From contig NZ_JACCHP010000010.1 in NCBI RefSeq assembly GCF_016031625.1, forward strand, positions 62,001-126,000: 64,000 bases of DNA. Reading direction: 5' to 3'. This document shows positions 52,133 through 60,682 of this stretch, one piece after another. The DNA comes from Bradyrhizobium agreste. Its GTDB lineage: Bacteria; Pseudomonadota; Alphaproteobacteria; Rhizobiales; Xanthobacteraceae. Made by a program: the position numbers and the translations under genes. Positions within the stretch are counted from its first letter, which is position 1; the number at the start of each line of letters is the position of its first letter. The notes under the pieces were generated by a model that made no database searches, was not told where the DNA came from, and worked only from the letters and a program-made list of their open reading frames with translations.

Positions 52133-55009
52133 TCAGCTCGCTGCTTCCAGCCGCACTTCCGTGAGCAGCCGCATCGCTGCGTCCGCGTCCATCGGCTCGC
52201 CGAAGGCGAAGCCTTGCGCGTATTCGCAGCCCATCTGGTAGAGCTCGACTGCGTCCGAATCGGTCTCGGCGCCTTCGGCGACGACGTCCATGCCGAGATC
52301 GTGGGCGAGCGCGATGATCGACTTCAGGATCACGGGGCGGGTGCCGCGGCTGGTGGTGCGCACGAAGGACTGGTCGATCTTGATGGTGTCGAACGGGAAG
52401 CGCTGCAGATAGGCCAGCGAGGAATGGCCGGTGCCGAAATCGTCGAGCGACAGTCCCGTGCCGAGCTCGCGGATCCGGGTCAGCATCTGGGCTGCGTGCT
52501 CCGGATTCTCCATCACCAGCGATTCCGTCAGCTCGAGCTTGAGCGTGCCGCGCGCGACCGAGGAGCGCGACAGCACGGTGCGGATGTCGTGGATCAGGTC
52601 GTGGCGCAGCAGCTGCCGCGAGGAGACGTTGACCGAGGCGAAGATCGGCTCGTGCGAGCGCATCGCGCGCTGCCACACCGAGAGCTGCTTGGCGGTCTGG
52701 TCGAGCACGAACATGCCGAGGTCGACGATCAACCCGGTCTCTTCGGCGATGGTGATGAACTCCGAGGGCGCCATGCGTCCGAGCTTTGGGTGGTCCCAGC
52801 GCGCCAGGGCCTCGAAACCCGCGATGGAGCGATCCTCCAGCCGCACGATCGGCTGGTACAGGATCGTGATCTCCTGCCGCTCGATGGCGCGGCGCAATTC
52901 GCTCTCCAGCGTCAGGCGGTCGGTCTTGCGCGCCCGCATCGCCGGCTTGTAGACGTCGATGCGGTCGCCGCCGATGCGCTTGGAATGATACATCGCAAGC
53001 TCAGCGTCCTTGATGATCTCGTCCGTGAGCTGGGTTTGCGGATCGGACAGCGCGAGGCCGATCGAGGCCGTGAGGAAGATCTCGCGGTCGTTGAAGGCGA
53101 TCGGCGCGCGGATGGTCTTGCGGATGGTCTCGGCGAAAGCGGTGATGCGGGCCGGGTCCTGCTCCGACAGCAGGATCAGGCCGAACTGGTCGCCGGCCAT
53201 CCGCGCCAGCGTGTCCTGCGGCTTCAGGATGCGGGTGAGGCGGCGCGCCAGCGTGAGCAGGATGGAATCGCCGACCGCAATCCCGACGGAATCGTTGACC
53301 TGCTTGAAGCGGTCGAGGTCGATCACCATCAGCGTCGGCCGCAGCGTCGGCATGGTCTTGGCGAAATGCGCGACCGCGCCCAGCCGGTCCATGAACAGTT
53401 TCCGGTTGGGCAGGCCGGTGAGATTGTCGTGCACGGAATCGTGCAGCAGGCGCTCCTCGGCATTACGCAGCTCGGTGACGTCGGTGAGCGTGCCGACCAC
53501 GCGCGAGACCTCGCCGTCCGAGCCGACCACCGGGCGCGCCTTGAGCGCGAACCACATGAAATGACCGTCCGGGGTGCGCAGGCGGAAATCCTGCACCAGG
53601 CGGCCGCGGCGCTGGTCGAGCACGCTGTCGAGCGCGGCGCGGAAACGGTCCTGGTCGAGCGGATGCAGCACCTCGAGCCAGGAGGCGGCCGGGCCTTCCA
53701 GCGTGCCGCGCTTGAGGCCGAGCAGGGCCTCGGTCTCCGGGCTGGTGAAGACCTTGTCGGCCGAGACGTCCCAGTCCCAGATCAAATCGCCGGAGCCGGC
53801 CAGCGCCAAAGCGCGCCGCTCGATGTCGGAGACGACGCCCGTGCTGGCGCCGCCGCCGGCAAAGGCGTGCTGCATCACCGTGAAGCCGATCAGCATCACG
53901 ATCAGCACGAGGCCGCCGAGCAGGGCAGGGCCGACGATGTCGTTGGTGACCGAGCCCGCCACCGTCATGCCGGCCGCGACTACCCAGACCACCAGGAGGA
54001 ACCAGGTCGGGATCAACAGCACGGCGCGGTCGAAGCCGTGGGTGGAGAGATAGACGATCAGCGCAAAGCCGGCGAAGGCGATCAGCACCAGCGAGATGCG
54101 CGCGATGCCGGAAGCCACCGCCGGGTCGAACAGGGCGAGCGCCACCAGCGAGCCGAGGAAGGCGAGCCAGCCGACCGTGATGTGCGAATAGCGCACGTGC
54201 CAGCGGCTGAGGTTGAGGTACGCAAACAGGAACACCAGCAGCGTCGCCGCCAGGATCGCTTCGCCCGCTGCGCGCCAGATGCGCTCGGCGTTGTTCGACA
54301 TGTCGAGCACCTTGCCCCAGAAGCCGAAATCGACGCCGATATAGACCAGCACCGCCCAGGCCAGCGCCGCCGCCGCCGGGAACATGATGCTGCCCTTGAC
54401 CACGAACAGGATGGTCAGCACCAGCGCGAGCAAGCCGGAGATGCCGATCACGATGCCCTGGTAGAGCGTGAAGGAGTTGACCTTGTCCTTGTAGGCTTCC
54501 GGCTCCCACAGATAGAGCTGCGGCAGCTTGTCGGTGCGCAGCTCCGCGACGAAGGTGACGACGGCGCCGGGGTCGAGCGTGATGCGGAACACGTCCGCGG
54601 TGGCGCTTTCCTGCCGTTCCGGCCGGTCGCCGATCGAGGGCGTGATGGTCGCGATGCGAGACAGGCCGAGGTCCGGCCACAGCAATCCCGAGGAAACGAT
54701 GCGATAGTGCGGAGCGACGATCAGGCGGTCGAGCTGGTCGTCGGTGTTGTTGGCGAGCGCGAACACCACCCAGTTCTGGCCGCCTTCGCGGGCGCGCACC
54801 TCGATGCGGCGGACGATGCCGTCGGTGCCGGGCGCGGTGGAGACCTGGATGCGATCGGCGTCGCTGCGCTGATGCTCGAGCACGCCGGTGAGGTCGATCG
54901 CGGGCGCGTCGCTACGGACGCTGACGGCGTCGAGCGCGCGCGCGGGATACGCGGCGACAAGAATCATGAAGCCCAGCGCGAGGGGCGCGAGGCACCTGAT
55001 CAGACGCAA
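52133..55009 (-). CDS. 7TM-PAS-GGDEF-EAL c-di-GMP phosphodiesterase
   Basis: A 958-residue signalling protein. Signal peptide, periplasmic 7TMR-DISM-like domain (about 30-180), seven or so helices (185-395), PAS/PAC (about 405-525), GGDEF (about 535-690) and EAL (about 705-950). The GGDEF site reads AGDQF (about 602-606), so cyclase activity is unlikely. The EAL site is intact: FEALARW (near 733), ELTES, DDFGTGHSS and EGAET. It is likely a c-di-GMP hydrolase. It starts at TTG with GGAGAA six bases upstream. Confidence 0.9.
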   Translation of the reverse strand: MRLIRCLAPLALGFMILVAAYPARALDAVSVRSDAPAIDLTGVLEHQRSDADRIQVSTAPGTDGIVRRIEVRAREGGQNWVVFALANNTDDQLDRLIVAPHYRIVSSGLLWPDLGLSRIATITPSIGDRPERQESATADVFRITLDPGAVVTFVAELRTDKLPQLYLWEPEAYKDKVNSFTLYQGIVIGISGLLALVLTILFVVKGSIMFPAAAALAWAVLVYIGVDFGFWGKVLDMSNNAERIWRAAGEAILAATLLVFLFAYLNLSRWHVRYSHITVGWLAFLGSLVALALFDPAVASGIARISLVLIAFAGFALIVYLSTHGFDRAVLLIPTWFLLVVWVVAAGMTVAGSVTNDIVGPALLGGLVLIVMLIGFTVMQHAFAGGGASTGVVSDIERRALALAGSGDLIWDWDVSADKVFTSPETEALLGLKRGTLEGPAASWLEVLHPLDQDRFRAALDSVLDQRRGRLVQDFRLRTPDGHFMWFALKARPVVGSDGEVSRVVGTLTDVTELRNAEERLLHDSVHDNLTGLPNRKLFMDRLGAVAHFAKTMPTLRPTLMVIDLDRFKQVNDSVGIAVGDSILLTLARRLTRILKPQDTLARMAGDQFGLILLSEQDPARITAFAETIRKTIRAPIAFNDREIFLTASIGLALSDPQTQLTDEIIKDAELAMYHSKRIGGDRIDVYKPAMRARKTDRLTLESELRRAIERQEITILYQPIVRLEDRSIAGFEALARWDHPKLGRMAPSEFITIAEETGLIVDLGMFVLDQTAKQLSVWQRAMRSHEPIFASVNVSSRQLLRHDLIHDIRTVLSRSSVARGTLKLELTESLVMENPEHAAQMLTRIRELGTGLSLDDFGTGHSSLAYLQRFPFDTIKIDQSFVRTTSRGTRPVILKSIIALAHDLGMDVVAEGAETDSDAVELYQMGCEYAQGFAFGEPMDADAAMRLLTEVRLEAAS

Positions 55010-55162
55010 GGTCGGTTCTCCGCGTTCGACGCAAACTCGTCAGTGCAAGGCAAATCTAGAAGTCGATTTCAGACCGATCCGATGTGGTTCGGTGCGTCGC
55101 GATAGATGCCACGAAAGCGAGGAAAATCAAAGGGTTTCCGGCTTGCCCTGTGGGCCGGCGGC

Positions 55163-56161
55163 CTAGGCCTGCAACACAATTTTGCCAATATGTGCACTCG
55201 TCTCCATGCGGCGGTGGGCGTCCGCCGCCTTTTCCAGCGGGAAAGTGCTGTCCATCACCGGCTTGATGCGGCCTTCGCGCAAAAGCGGCATCACTTTCTC
55301 TTCGATCGCAGCCACCATCGCCGCCTTGTCCGCATTACTACGGGGGCGCAAGGTCGAGCCGGTATGGGTCAGGCGCTTGACCATCACCTTCGCGATGTTG
55401 ACGCTGACCTTGGGGCCGTTGAGCGTCGCGATCTGGACGATGCGGCCGTCGACCGCCGCGGCATCATAGTTGCGATCGACATAGTCGCCGGCGACCATGT
55501 CGAGGATCAGGTTGACGCCTTCCTTGTTGGTCTCTTCCTTGACCACGGCGACGAAGTCTTCCGTCTTGTAGTTGATGGCGCGGTCGGCCCCCAGCTTGAG
55601 GCAGGCATCACACTTGTCCTGCGATCCCACGGTGACGAACACTTTTGCGCCGAAGGCTTTGGCAAGCTGGATCGCCAGGGTGCCGATGCCGGAAGAGCCG
55701 CCATGGATCAGCAGGGTCTCGCCGGCCTTGAGGCCGCCGCGTTCGAACACGTTGTGCCAGACCGTCATCAGGGTTTCCGGCAGCGCGCCGGCTTCCTTCA
55801 TCGACAGCGCCGGCGGCACGCTCATCGCCTGGGCGTCCTGGGCGATGCAGTATTGCGCGTAGCCGCCGCCGGCGACCAGCGACATCACCTTGTCGCCGAC
55901 CTTGTGCCGCTTGGCATTGCTGCCGACGGCGACCACTTCGCCCGATATCTCGAGGCCGGGCAGGTCGCTGGCGCCGGGCGGCGGCGGATAGGCGCCGGAG
56001 CGCTGCGCCACGTCGGGCCGGTTGACGCCGGCAGCTTCGACCTTGACCAGGATCTCGTCGGGACCGGGCTGCGGAACGCTGCGTTGCTCCGGCACCAGCA
56101 CCTCCGGCCCGCCGGGCTTGGAGATGGCGACCACGGTCATTTGCGCGGGCAGCTTGTCCAT
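55163..56161 (-). CDS. NAD(P)H-quinone oxidoreductase (PIG3/QOR, MDR family)
   Basis: Zinc-free medium-chain dehydrogenase/reductase of 332 residues that reduces quinones with NAD(P)H. It has the N-terminal GroES-like fold (GVNRPDVAQRSGAYPPPPG is the PIG3-type motif) and a Rossmann domain with HGGSSGIGTLAIQLAKAFGA. The zinc-ligand cysteines of alcohol dehydrogenases are absent. It stands alone between the EAL gene and the divergent DUF1192 gene. Confidence 0.9.
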   Translation of the reverse strand: MDKLPAQMTVVAISKPGGPEVLVPEQRSVPQPGPDEILVKVEAAGVNRPDVAQRSGAYPPPPGASDLPGLEISGEVVAVGSNAKRHKVGDKVMSLVAGGGYAQYCIAQDAQAMSVPPALSMKEAGALPETLMTVWHNVFERGGLKAGETLLIHGGSSGIGTLAIQLAKAFGAKVFVTVGSQDKCDACLKLGADRAINYKTEDFVAVVKEETNKEGVNLILDMVAGDYVDRNYDAAAVDGRIVQIATLNGPKVSVNIAKVMVKRLTHTGSTLRPRSNADKAAMVAAIEEKVMPLLREGRIKPVMDSTFPLEKAADAHRRMETSAHIGKIVLQA

Positions 56162-56279
56162 GATGTGTCCTTGAGCAAAGGTGCGGGAGGAAACGAGGCC
56201 CTTGCTTAGCCAGCGCGGTGCAGGCTGGCAACCGCCTTAGACCGTGTGGTCCGGTCCGCGGACGACAGGAGGAACGACG

Positions 56280-56471
56280 ATGCCGATCGAAGACGACGAC
56301 CGCCCGCGCAAGAAGATCAGCCATGAGATTGGGCAGGACCTCTCACTCTTGTCAGTGGAGGAACTGACCGAGCGCGTGGCGCTGCTCAAGACCGAGATCG
56401 CAAGATTGGAAGAAGCCGCCACCAGGAAACGCGCCTCGCGCGATGCGGCGAACAGTATTTTCAAGTCGTAG
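56280..56471 (+). CDS. DUF1192 family protein
   Basis: A 63-residue acidic protein of unknown function, conserved in alphaproteobacteria: PIEDDDRPRKK, then SVEELTERVALLKTEIARLE, a short coiled coil. AGGAGG lies seven bases before ATG 56280, which decides the start against an in-frame ATG at 56244. Confidence 0.82.
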   Translation: MPIEDDDRPRKKISHEIGQDLSLLSVEELTERVALLKTEIARLEEAATRKRASRDAANSIFKS

Positions 56472-56523
56472 TGGTCGCCACACAACGACTTCCCGGACGC
56501 TTGGGCCGAACTTTCTCCGCCTC

Positions 56524-56655
56524 GTCATTCCGGGGCGGCGCGTCAGCGCCGAGCCCGGAATCCATAACCACAAGCCGTTGAAACTGGCAGTCGGGCCACT
56601 CCATCTTCCTGTGGTTATGGATTTCGGGCTCGCGCTCCGCGCGCCCCGGAATGAC
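56524..56655 (+). repeat. Palindromic intergenic repeat (family A, long form)
   Basis: The ends GTCATTCCGGGGCG and CGCCCCGGAATGAC pair, and a long inner pair GGAATCCATAACCACA / TGTGGTTATGGATTTC extends the stem. It makes up the first part of the 564-base gap between the DUF1192 and DUF1465 genes. Confidence 0.85.
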
Positions 56656-56759
56656 GGCGGAGCGTTTGTTCCGCACGTCCCTCGGCCACTGGCCGACATG
56701 GCTAACGAACTCCCAAAAATTTAGCTCGTTTACTTGCAATTAAGCTTTCGGGTTTATGA

Positions 56760-56862
56760 CTGGAACTGTCCTCGTTTGGACACCGAGTGGCTCCTGTCCA
56801 CTCTGTTTGACGCCTCCCTGTTATCAACTTTCAAAGCCGCCGGTCTCCGGCGGCTCTTTTTT
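56760..56862 (+). ncRNA. Candidate small RNA with three hairpins
   Basis: Two small stem-loops, TGTCC-N6-GGACA (56767-56782) and GAGTGG-N7-CCACTC (56785-56803), are followed by a single-stranded pyrimidine-rich stretch and a strong terminator: AGCCGCCGG-TCT-CCGGCGGCT then CTTTTTT (56835-56862). No coding gene ends here, so the terminator needs a non-coding transcript. A weak promoter-like pair, CTTGCA (56733) and TTATGA (56754), has short spacing. The 3' end is well supported; the 5' end is a guess. Nothing is recognised in 56863-57035. Confidence 0.5.
56835..56862 (+). terminator. Orphan Rho-independent terminator
   Basis: Perfect 9-base GC-rich stem with a TCT loop and a six-T tail on the plus strand. 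No protein gene lies directly upstream; DUF1192 ends 360 bases earlier. Confidence 0.85.
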
Positions 56863-57035
56863 GCGTCCACTGCCTGCTTTGGGCGTCTCATCCCGGTTGC
56901 ATTCGAAAGGATTGACCCGCAGAAACCATATCCGCGCTTGTCACTGGACTCCGCGTCTCGCCCGCGCAATGATTTGTTCATCATAAGCCGGCGCCAAAGC
57001 CGGGCGGTCAAACAGTTGCGTAAGAGGCGTTAACC

Positions 57036-57545
57036 ATGGAACGTTTGCAGGCCGAGGGCGCTCTCGTTCAGCTCAGCGAGCGATTCACCAATTCTGCGGC
57101 GTTCGGCAATTTGTTCCGTGAGGGCATGGACCTCGTCGAGGAGACCGCCGCCTATCTCGACGGCGCCGGCCGCGTCGAGGCCAAGGCGCTCGACCGCGCC
57201 GTCAGCCTCACCTATGCGACCGAGAGCATGCGCCTCACCACGCGCCTGATGCAGCTCGCCTCCTGGCTGCTGCTGCACCGCGCGGTCAAGGAAGGCGAGA
57301 TGACGCTGAGCCAGGCCAACCGCGAGAAGACCAAGGTCAAGCTCACCGCCGCCGATCCCGGCCCCGCCGACACCATCGAGAAGCTGCCCACGCAGCTTCA
57401 GGACCTGATCCATCGCTCGATGAGCCTGCAGACCCGCGTCCGCCGCCTCGACAGCACGATCCATACCCCGCCGGCCGAGCAGGCCGCGATCGGCAACCCG
57501 CTGGTGCCGCACCTCAATGCCCTGAAGGCCGCGTTCGAGCGGTAG
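57036..57545 (+). CDS. rcdA: DUF1465 protein, RcdA-like protease adaptor
   Basis: A 169-residue helical protein of the DUF1465 family, which includes Caulobacter RcdA, the adaptor that helps ClpXP degrade CtrA in the cell cycle. Landmarks are VQLSERFTNSAAFGNLFREG and AVSLTYATESMRLTTRLMQL. The C-terminal tail of about 20 residues is flexible. AGAGG lies eight bases before the ATG. The link to CtrA control is from family knowledge; nothing nearby confirms it. Confidence 0.82.
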   Translation: MERLQAEGALVQLSERFTNSAAFGNLFREGMDLVEETAAYLDGAGRVEAKALDRAVSLTYATESMRLTTRLMQLASWLLLHRAVKEGEMTLSQANREKTKVKLTAADPGPADTIEKLPTQLQDLIHRSMSLQTRVRRLDSTIHTPPAEQAAIGNPLVPHLNALKAAFER

Positions 57546-57556
57546 GGTCTAGCGCT

Positions 57557-57634
57557 GTCATTCCGGGGCGCGCGAAGCGCGAACCCGGAATCTCGAGATT
57601 CCGGGTTCGGCTCTGCGAGCCGCCCCGGAATGAC
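57557..57634 (+). repeat. Palindromic intergenic repeat (family A, short form)
   Basis: GTCATTCCGGGGCG and CGCCCCGGAATGAC form the outer stem; GGAATCTCGAGATTCC is an 18-base-class inner palindrome at the centre. It is the most compact copy in the window. Confidence 0.85.
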
Positions 57635-57642
57635 GGCACAAA

Positions 57643-57676
57643 CAAAAACGCCCCCGGTCTCCCGGGGGCGTTTTTG
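57643..57676 (-). terminator. Bidirectional Rho-independent terminator (rpmE / rcdA)
   Basis: AAAAACGCCCCCGG and CCCGGGGGCGTTTTT form a long stem with a TCT loop. T tracts follow on both strands, so it can end both rpmE (minus) and rcdA (plus). Confidence 0.85.
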
Positions 57677-57696
57677 TCTCCAGCCTTGCGGCCGGC

Positions 57697-57924
57697 TCAA
57701 TCCTTCTTGAGGAAGCCCGAAAACTTCTTCTGGAAGCGCGAGACGCGGCCGCCGCGGTCCATGATCTGGGCGGAGCCGCCGGTCCAGGCCGGGTGCGACT
57801 TCGGGTCGATGTCGAGGTTCAGCGTGTCGCCTTCCTTGCCCCAGGTGGAGCGGGTCAGGTACTCGGTTCCATCGGTCATGACGACCTTAATCGTATGATA
57901 ATTCGGATGAATTTCGGCTTTCAT
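57697..57924 (-). CDS. rpmE: 50S ribosomal protein L31
   Basis: Ribosomal large-subunit protein of 75 residues. It starts MKAEIHPNYHTIKVVMTDGT and has the SHPAWTGG segment. The zinc-binding cysteines of the C+ form are absent, so this is a zinc-independent L31. GAGGAA lies seven bases before ATG 57924. A strong terminator follows. The gene is divergent from the ABC exporter. Confidence 0.95.
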   Translation of the reverse strand: MKAEIHPNYHTIKVVMTDGTEYLTRSTWGKEGDTLNLDIDPKSHPAWTGGSAQIMDRGGRVSRFQKKFSGFLKKD

Positions 57925-58123
57925 GGCAATTCCTCGGCGCTCCGGCGCCTTCTTGGGTGGCTCGCGAATGACGGATTTGGGCGGCTCTATACCCCACGAA
58001 ACCCCGCAAAACAAGCCATGCCGGCGCGGCCGGACCGGGTTTGTCCCTAAGGGACTTCCCGGATTTGCCACTACTCCTGCACCGGCCTATTGGGAGCAGA
58101 TCAATGCAACGGGTCGGATTATC

Positions 58124-59974
58124 ATGAGCGCAGTGGAACGGCTGGATGACCGGGACGTCGAACGGCCTGCAATGAACGCCGCGGACACCCCCTCGATCGA
58201 GGCCGAGCTGATCGAAGCGCCGGCCAAGGGCCGCGCCAAGCTGCGGCCGCTGCTCGCGCTCGCGCCGTATGTCAGCCGCTATCGCGGCCGCGCGGCGCTG
58301 GCCTTCGTCGCGCTCACGATCGCAGCGTTGACCACGCTGCTGGTGCCGGTCGCCGTGCGCAGGATGATCGATTTCGGCCTGACGCCCGAGGGCATCGAGC
58401 TGATCAACAGCTACTTCTCGGTCATGCTCGCGGTCGTCGCCGTGCTCGCGATCGCGAGCGCCGCGCGCTACTACCTCGTGATGACCATCGGCGAACGCAT
58501 CGTCGCCGATCTCCGGCGCGACGTCTTCGCCCATCTGCTGTCGCTGTCCCCCGCCTTCTTCGATTCCGCGCGCAGCGGCGAATTGATCTCGCGCCTCACC
58601 GCCGACACCACCCAGCTGAAATCGGCCGTCGGCGCCTCCGTCTCGATCGCGCTGCGCAACCTGATGATGTTTCTGGGCGCGACGGCGATGATGGTGATCA
58701 CGAGCCCGAAGCTGTCGGGCTTCGTGCTGTTGGCGATTCCTTTGATCGTGCTGCCGCTGGTGGCGTTCGGGCGCTGGGTGCGGCGGCTGTCGCGCAATGC
58801 GCAGGACACGCTCGCCGATGCCTCCGCCTATGCGGGCGAATTGGTCGGCGCGATCCGCACCGTGCAGGCCTATACCAGCGAGCAATTTGCCGAGAAGCGT
58901 TTCGGCGGCGAGGTCGAGCAGGCCTATGAAGCGGCGCGCACCTCGACCCAGGCCCGCGCCGTGCTGACGGCGATCATCATCTTCATCGTGTTCGCAAGCG
59001 TGGTCGCCATCCTCTGGATCGGCTCGCATGACGTGCTCACCGGCACGATTACGCCGGGCCGGCTCGGTCAGTTCGTGCTGTATGCGGTGTTCGCCGCAGC
59101 GGGCCTCGGCCAGCTCAGCGAGGTATGGGGCGAGGTCTCGGCGGCATCGGGCGCAGCCGAGCGCCTGTTCGAGATCCTCCACGTCAGGCCCGAGATCGCC
59201 GCGCCTGCGGCGCCGCTTGCGCTGCCGGTGCCGGCGCGCGGCGAGGTCGGCTTCGACCGGGTCAGCTTCGCCTATCCGGCACGGTCCGACGTCAAGGTGC
59301 TCGATGCCGTCTCGTTCACCGTGCGCCCCGGCGAGAAGGTCGCGATCGTCGGTCCTTCCGGCGCCGGCAAGAGCACCATCTTTCATCTGCTGCTGCGCTT
59401 CTACGACCCGCGCAGCGGGACGGTCTCGCTCGACGGCGTGCCGGTCAGGTCCGCCGAGCCTGCGGATTTCCGCGCGCGCATCGCACTGGTGCCGCAGGAA
59501 TCCGTGGTGTTCGCCGCCAGCGCCCGCGAGAACATCCGCTTCGGCCGGCCTGATGCGACCGATGCCGAGGTCGAGCGCGCCGCCGAGCTCGCCCATGCCG
59601 CCGAATTCATCCGCCGCCTGCCCGAAGGTTTCGAGACCGCGCTCGGCGAGCGCGGCGTGACGCTCTCCGGCGGCCAGCGCCAGCGCATCGCGATCGCGCG
59701 CGCCATCCTGCGCGACGCGCCGCTGTTGCTGCTGGACGAAGCCACCTCCGCGCTCGATGCCGAAAGCGAGACGCTGGTGCAGACCGCGCTGGAAGAGCTG
59801 ATGCGCCACCGCACCACGCTGGTGATCGCCCATCGCCTCGCCACCGTGCTCTCCTGCGACCGCATCCTGGTGATGGACCAGGGCCGGATCGTCGAGGACG
59901 GCACGCATGCCGAGCTCGTCGCCGCGAACGGACTCTATGCGCGGCTGGCGCGGCTGCAGTTCGAGGGCGCGTGA
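58124..59974 (+). CDS. ABC exporter, fused permease and ATPase
   Basis: A 616-residue half-transporter. The N-terminal type-1 exporter membrane domain (about 45-335) has six helices and the coupling loop near FFDSARSGELISRLTADT. The ATPase (about 365-610) has Walker A GPSGAGKST, signature LSGGQRQR and Walker B LLLLDEATSALD. It resembles lipid/multidrug exporters (MsbA/BmrA-like). ATG 58124 is used; the frame is open 67 codons further but overlaps the rpmE promoter region. The substrate cannot be read from the sequence. Confidence 0.9.
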   Translation: MSAVERLDDRDVERPAMNAADTPSIEAELIEAPAKGRAKLRPLLALAPYVSRYRGRAALAFVALTIAALTTLLVPVAVRRMIDFGLTPEGIELINSYFSVMLAVVAVLAIASAARYYLVMTIGERIVADLRRDVFAHLLSLSPAFFDSARSGELISRLTADTTQLKSAVGASVSIALRNLMMFLGATAMMVITSPKLSGFVLLAIPLIVLPLVAFGRWVRRLSRNAQDTLADASAYAGELVGAIRTVQAYTSEQFAEKRFGGEVEQAYEAARTSTQARAVLTAIIIFIVFASVVAILWIGSHDVLTGTITPGRLGQFVLYAVFAAAGLGQLSEVWGEVSAASGAAERLFEILHVRPEIAAPAAPLALPVPARGEVGFDRVSFAYPARSDVKVLDAVSFTVRPGEKVAIVGPSGAGKSTIFHLLLRFYDPRSGTVSLDGVPVRSAEPADFRARIALVPQESVVFAASARENIRFGRPDATDAEVERAAELAHAAEFIRRLPEGFETALGERGVTLSGGQRQRIAIARAILRDAPLLLLDEATSALDAESETLVQTALEELMRHRTTLVIAHRLATVLSCDRILVMDQGRIVEDGTHAELVAANGLYARLARLQFEGA

Positions 59975-60007
59975 GGGCCCCACAGTCCGTCGTTGCTAGC
60001 GAACTTT

Positions 60008-60111
60008 CGTGTCCCGGACGCGGCGCGGCGCGCAGTGCCGCTCCGCAGAGCCGGGACCCAGCAACTCTGGGCTCCGGCTCTGCAACGCATTGCGCTGCGT
60101 CCGGGGCACGG
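60008..60111 (+). repeat. Intergenic repeat, family C copy 1
   Basis: The ends CGTGTCCCGGACGCGG and CTGCGTCCGGGGCACG pair. The inner AGCCGGGACCCAG is shared with copy 2 at 61730. Confidence 0.75.
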
Positions 60112-60122
60112 GAGTCCGTGAC

Positions 60123-60563
60123 CTACGCCCGCCAAACCATCTTCAGCACCGGCCGCCCCGAGGTCGGGTTCACATCGTCGCCGGCATGGGCAAAGCCGTT
60201 GCGCTCGTAGAAGCGGATGGCACGGGCATTGTCCTTGTTGACGAGCAGCGTGACGCCCGAGGGTGACAGGCGCTTGGCTTCATCGACGAGCAACCGCGCG
60301 GCATCCGATCCCCAGTGCGCGGGATCGACCACGAGCTGGTCGAGATAGCCTTCGCCGTCGATAGTGACGAAGCCGGTGAGCGCGCCGTCCTGCTCCGCCA
60401 CCACGATGTGGGCTTTCGGCACCAGATCCTTGCGCCAGCGCTCGCGCCACCAGTCCAGCCGTGCGGCGAAGTCGATCTGCGGATAGGCCTGCTGCCAGGT
60501 GCGATGCCAGAGGTCGATCGCGGCAGCCTCGTCGGAGGCCGCGTAGGGGCGGAGGTGGATCAT
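60123..60563 (-). CDS. GNAT family N-acetyltransferase
   Basis: A 146-residue acetyl-CoA-dependent acetyltransferase. Motif A is LDQLVVDPAHWGSDAARLLV, and motif B is VNKDNARAIRFYERNGF. In the usual Q/RxxGxG/A loop, the first Gly is replaced (HWGSDAA), within the range seen in the family. ATG 60563 gives the standard MIHLRPYAASDE start; the open frame beyond it runs into a palindromic repeat. Acceptor unknown. Confidence 0.85.
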   Translation of the reverse strand: MIHLRPYAASDEAAAIDLWHRTWQQAYPQIDFAARLDWWRERWRKDLVPKAHIVVAEQDGALTGFVTIDGEGYLDQLVVDPAHWGSDAARLLVDEAKRLSPSGVTLLVNKDNARAIRFYERNGFAHAGDDVNPTSGRPVLKMVWRA

Positions 60564-60575
60564 CGGGATACTCCC

Positions 60576-60658
60576 GTCATGGCCGGGCTTGACCCGGCCA
60601 TCCATCCACTTCGAAAGAATTCTCCTTGATGGATTGCCGGGTCGAGCCCGGCAATGAC
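60576..60658. repeat. Palindromic intergenic repeat, family D
   Basis: GTCATGGCCGGGCTTGACCC on the left and GGGTCGAGCCCGGCAATGAC on the right form an imperfect stem, with an inner ATCCATCCACTT/TTGATGGAT pairing. It lies between two minus-strand genes. Confidence 0.8.
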
Positions 60659-60682
60659 GAGCTGTGGTATCCTTCACCACCA

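Noticed and set aside
52214..55105. Very long open frames opposite real genes, for example opposite the EAL protein, the ABC exporter (57887-59983), cysI (27967-30411) and urtA/urtB
   Set aside because: They arise from the high GC3 of the true genes, are rich in Arg/Ala/Gly/His/Asp without domain motifs, and lack ribosome-binding sites.
56734..57033. A 99-codon open frame between DUF1192 and rcdA
   Set aside because: It runs through the terminator hairpin, has odd composition and no ribosome-binding site; a non-coding RNA fits better.
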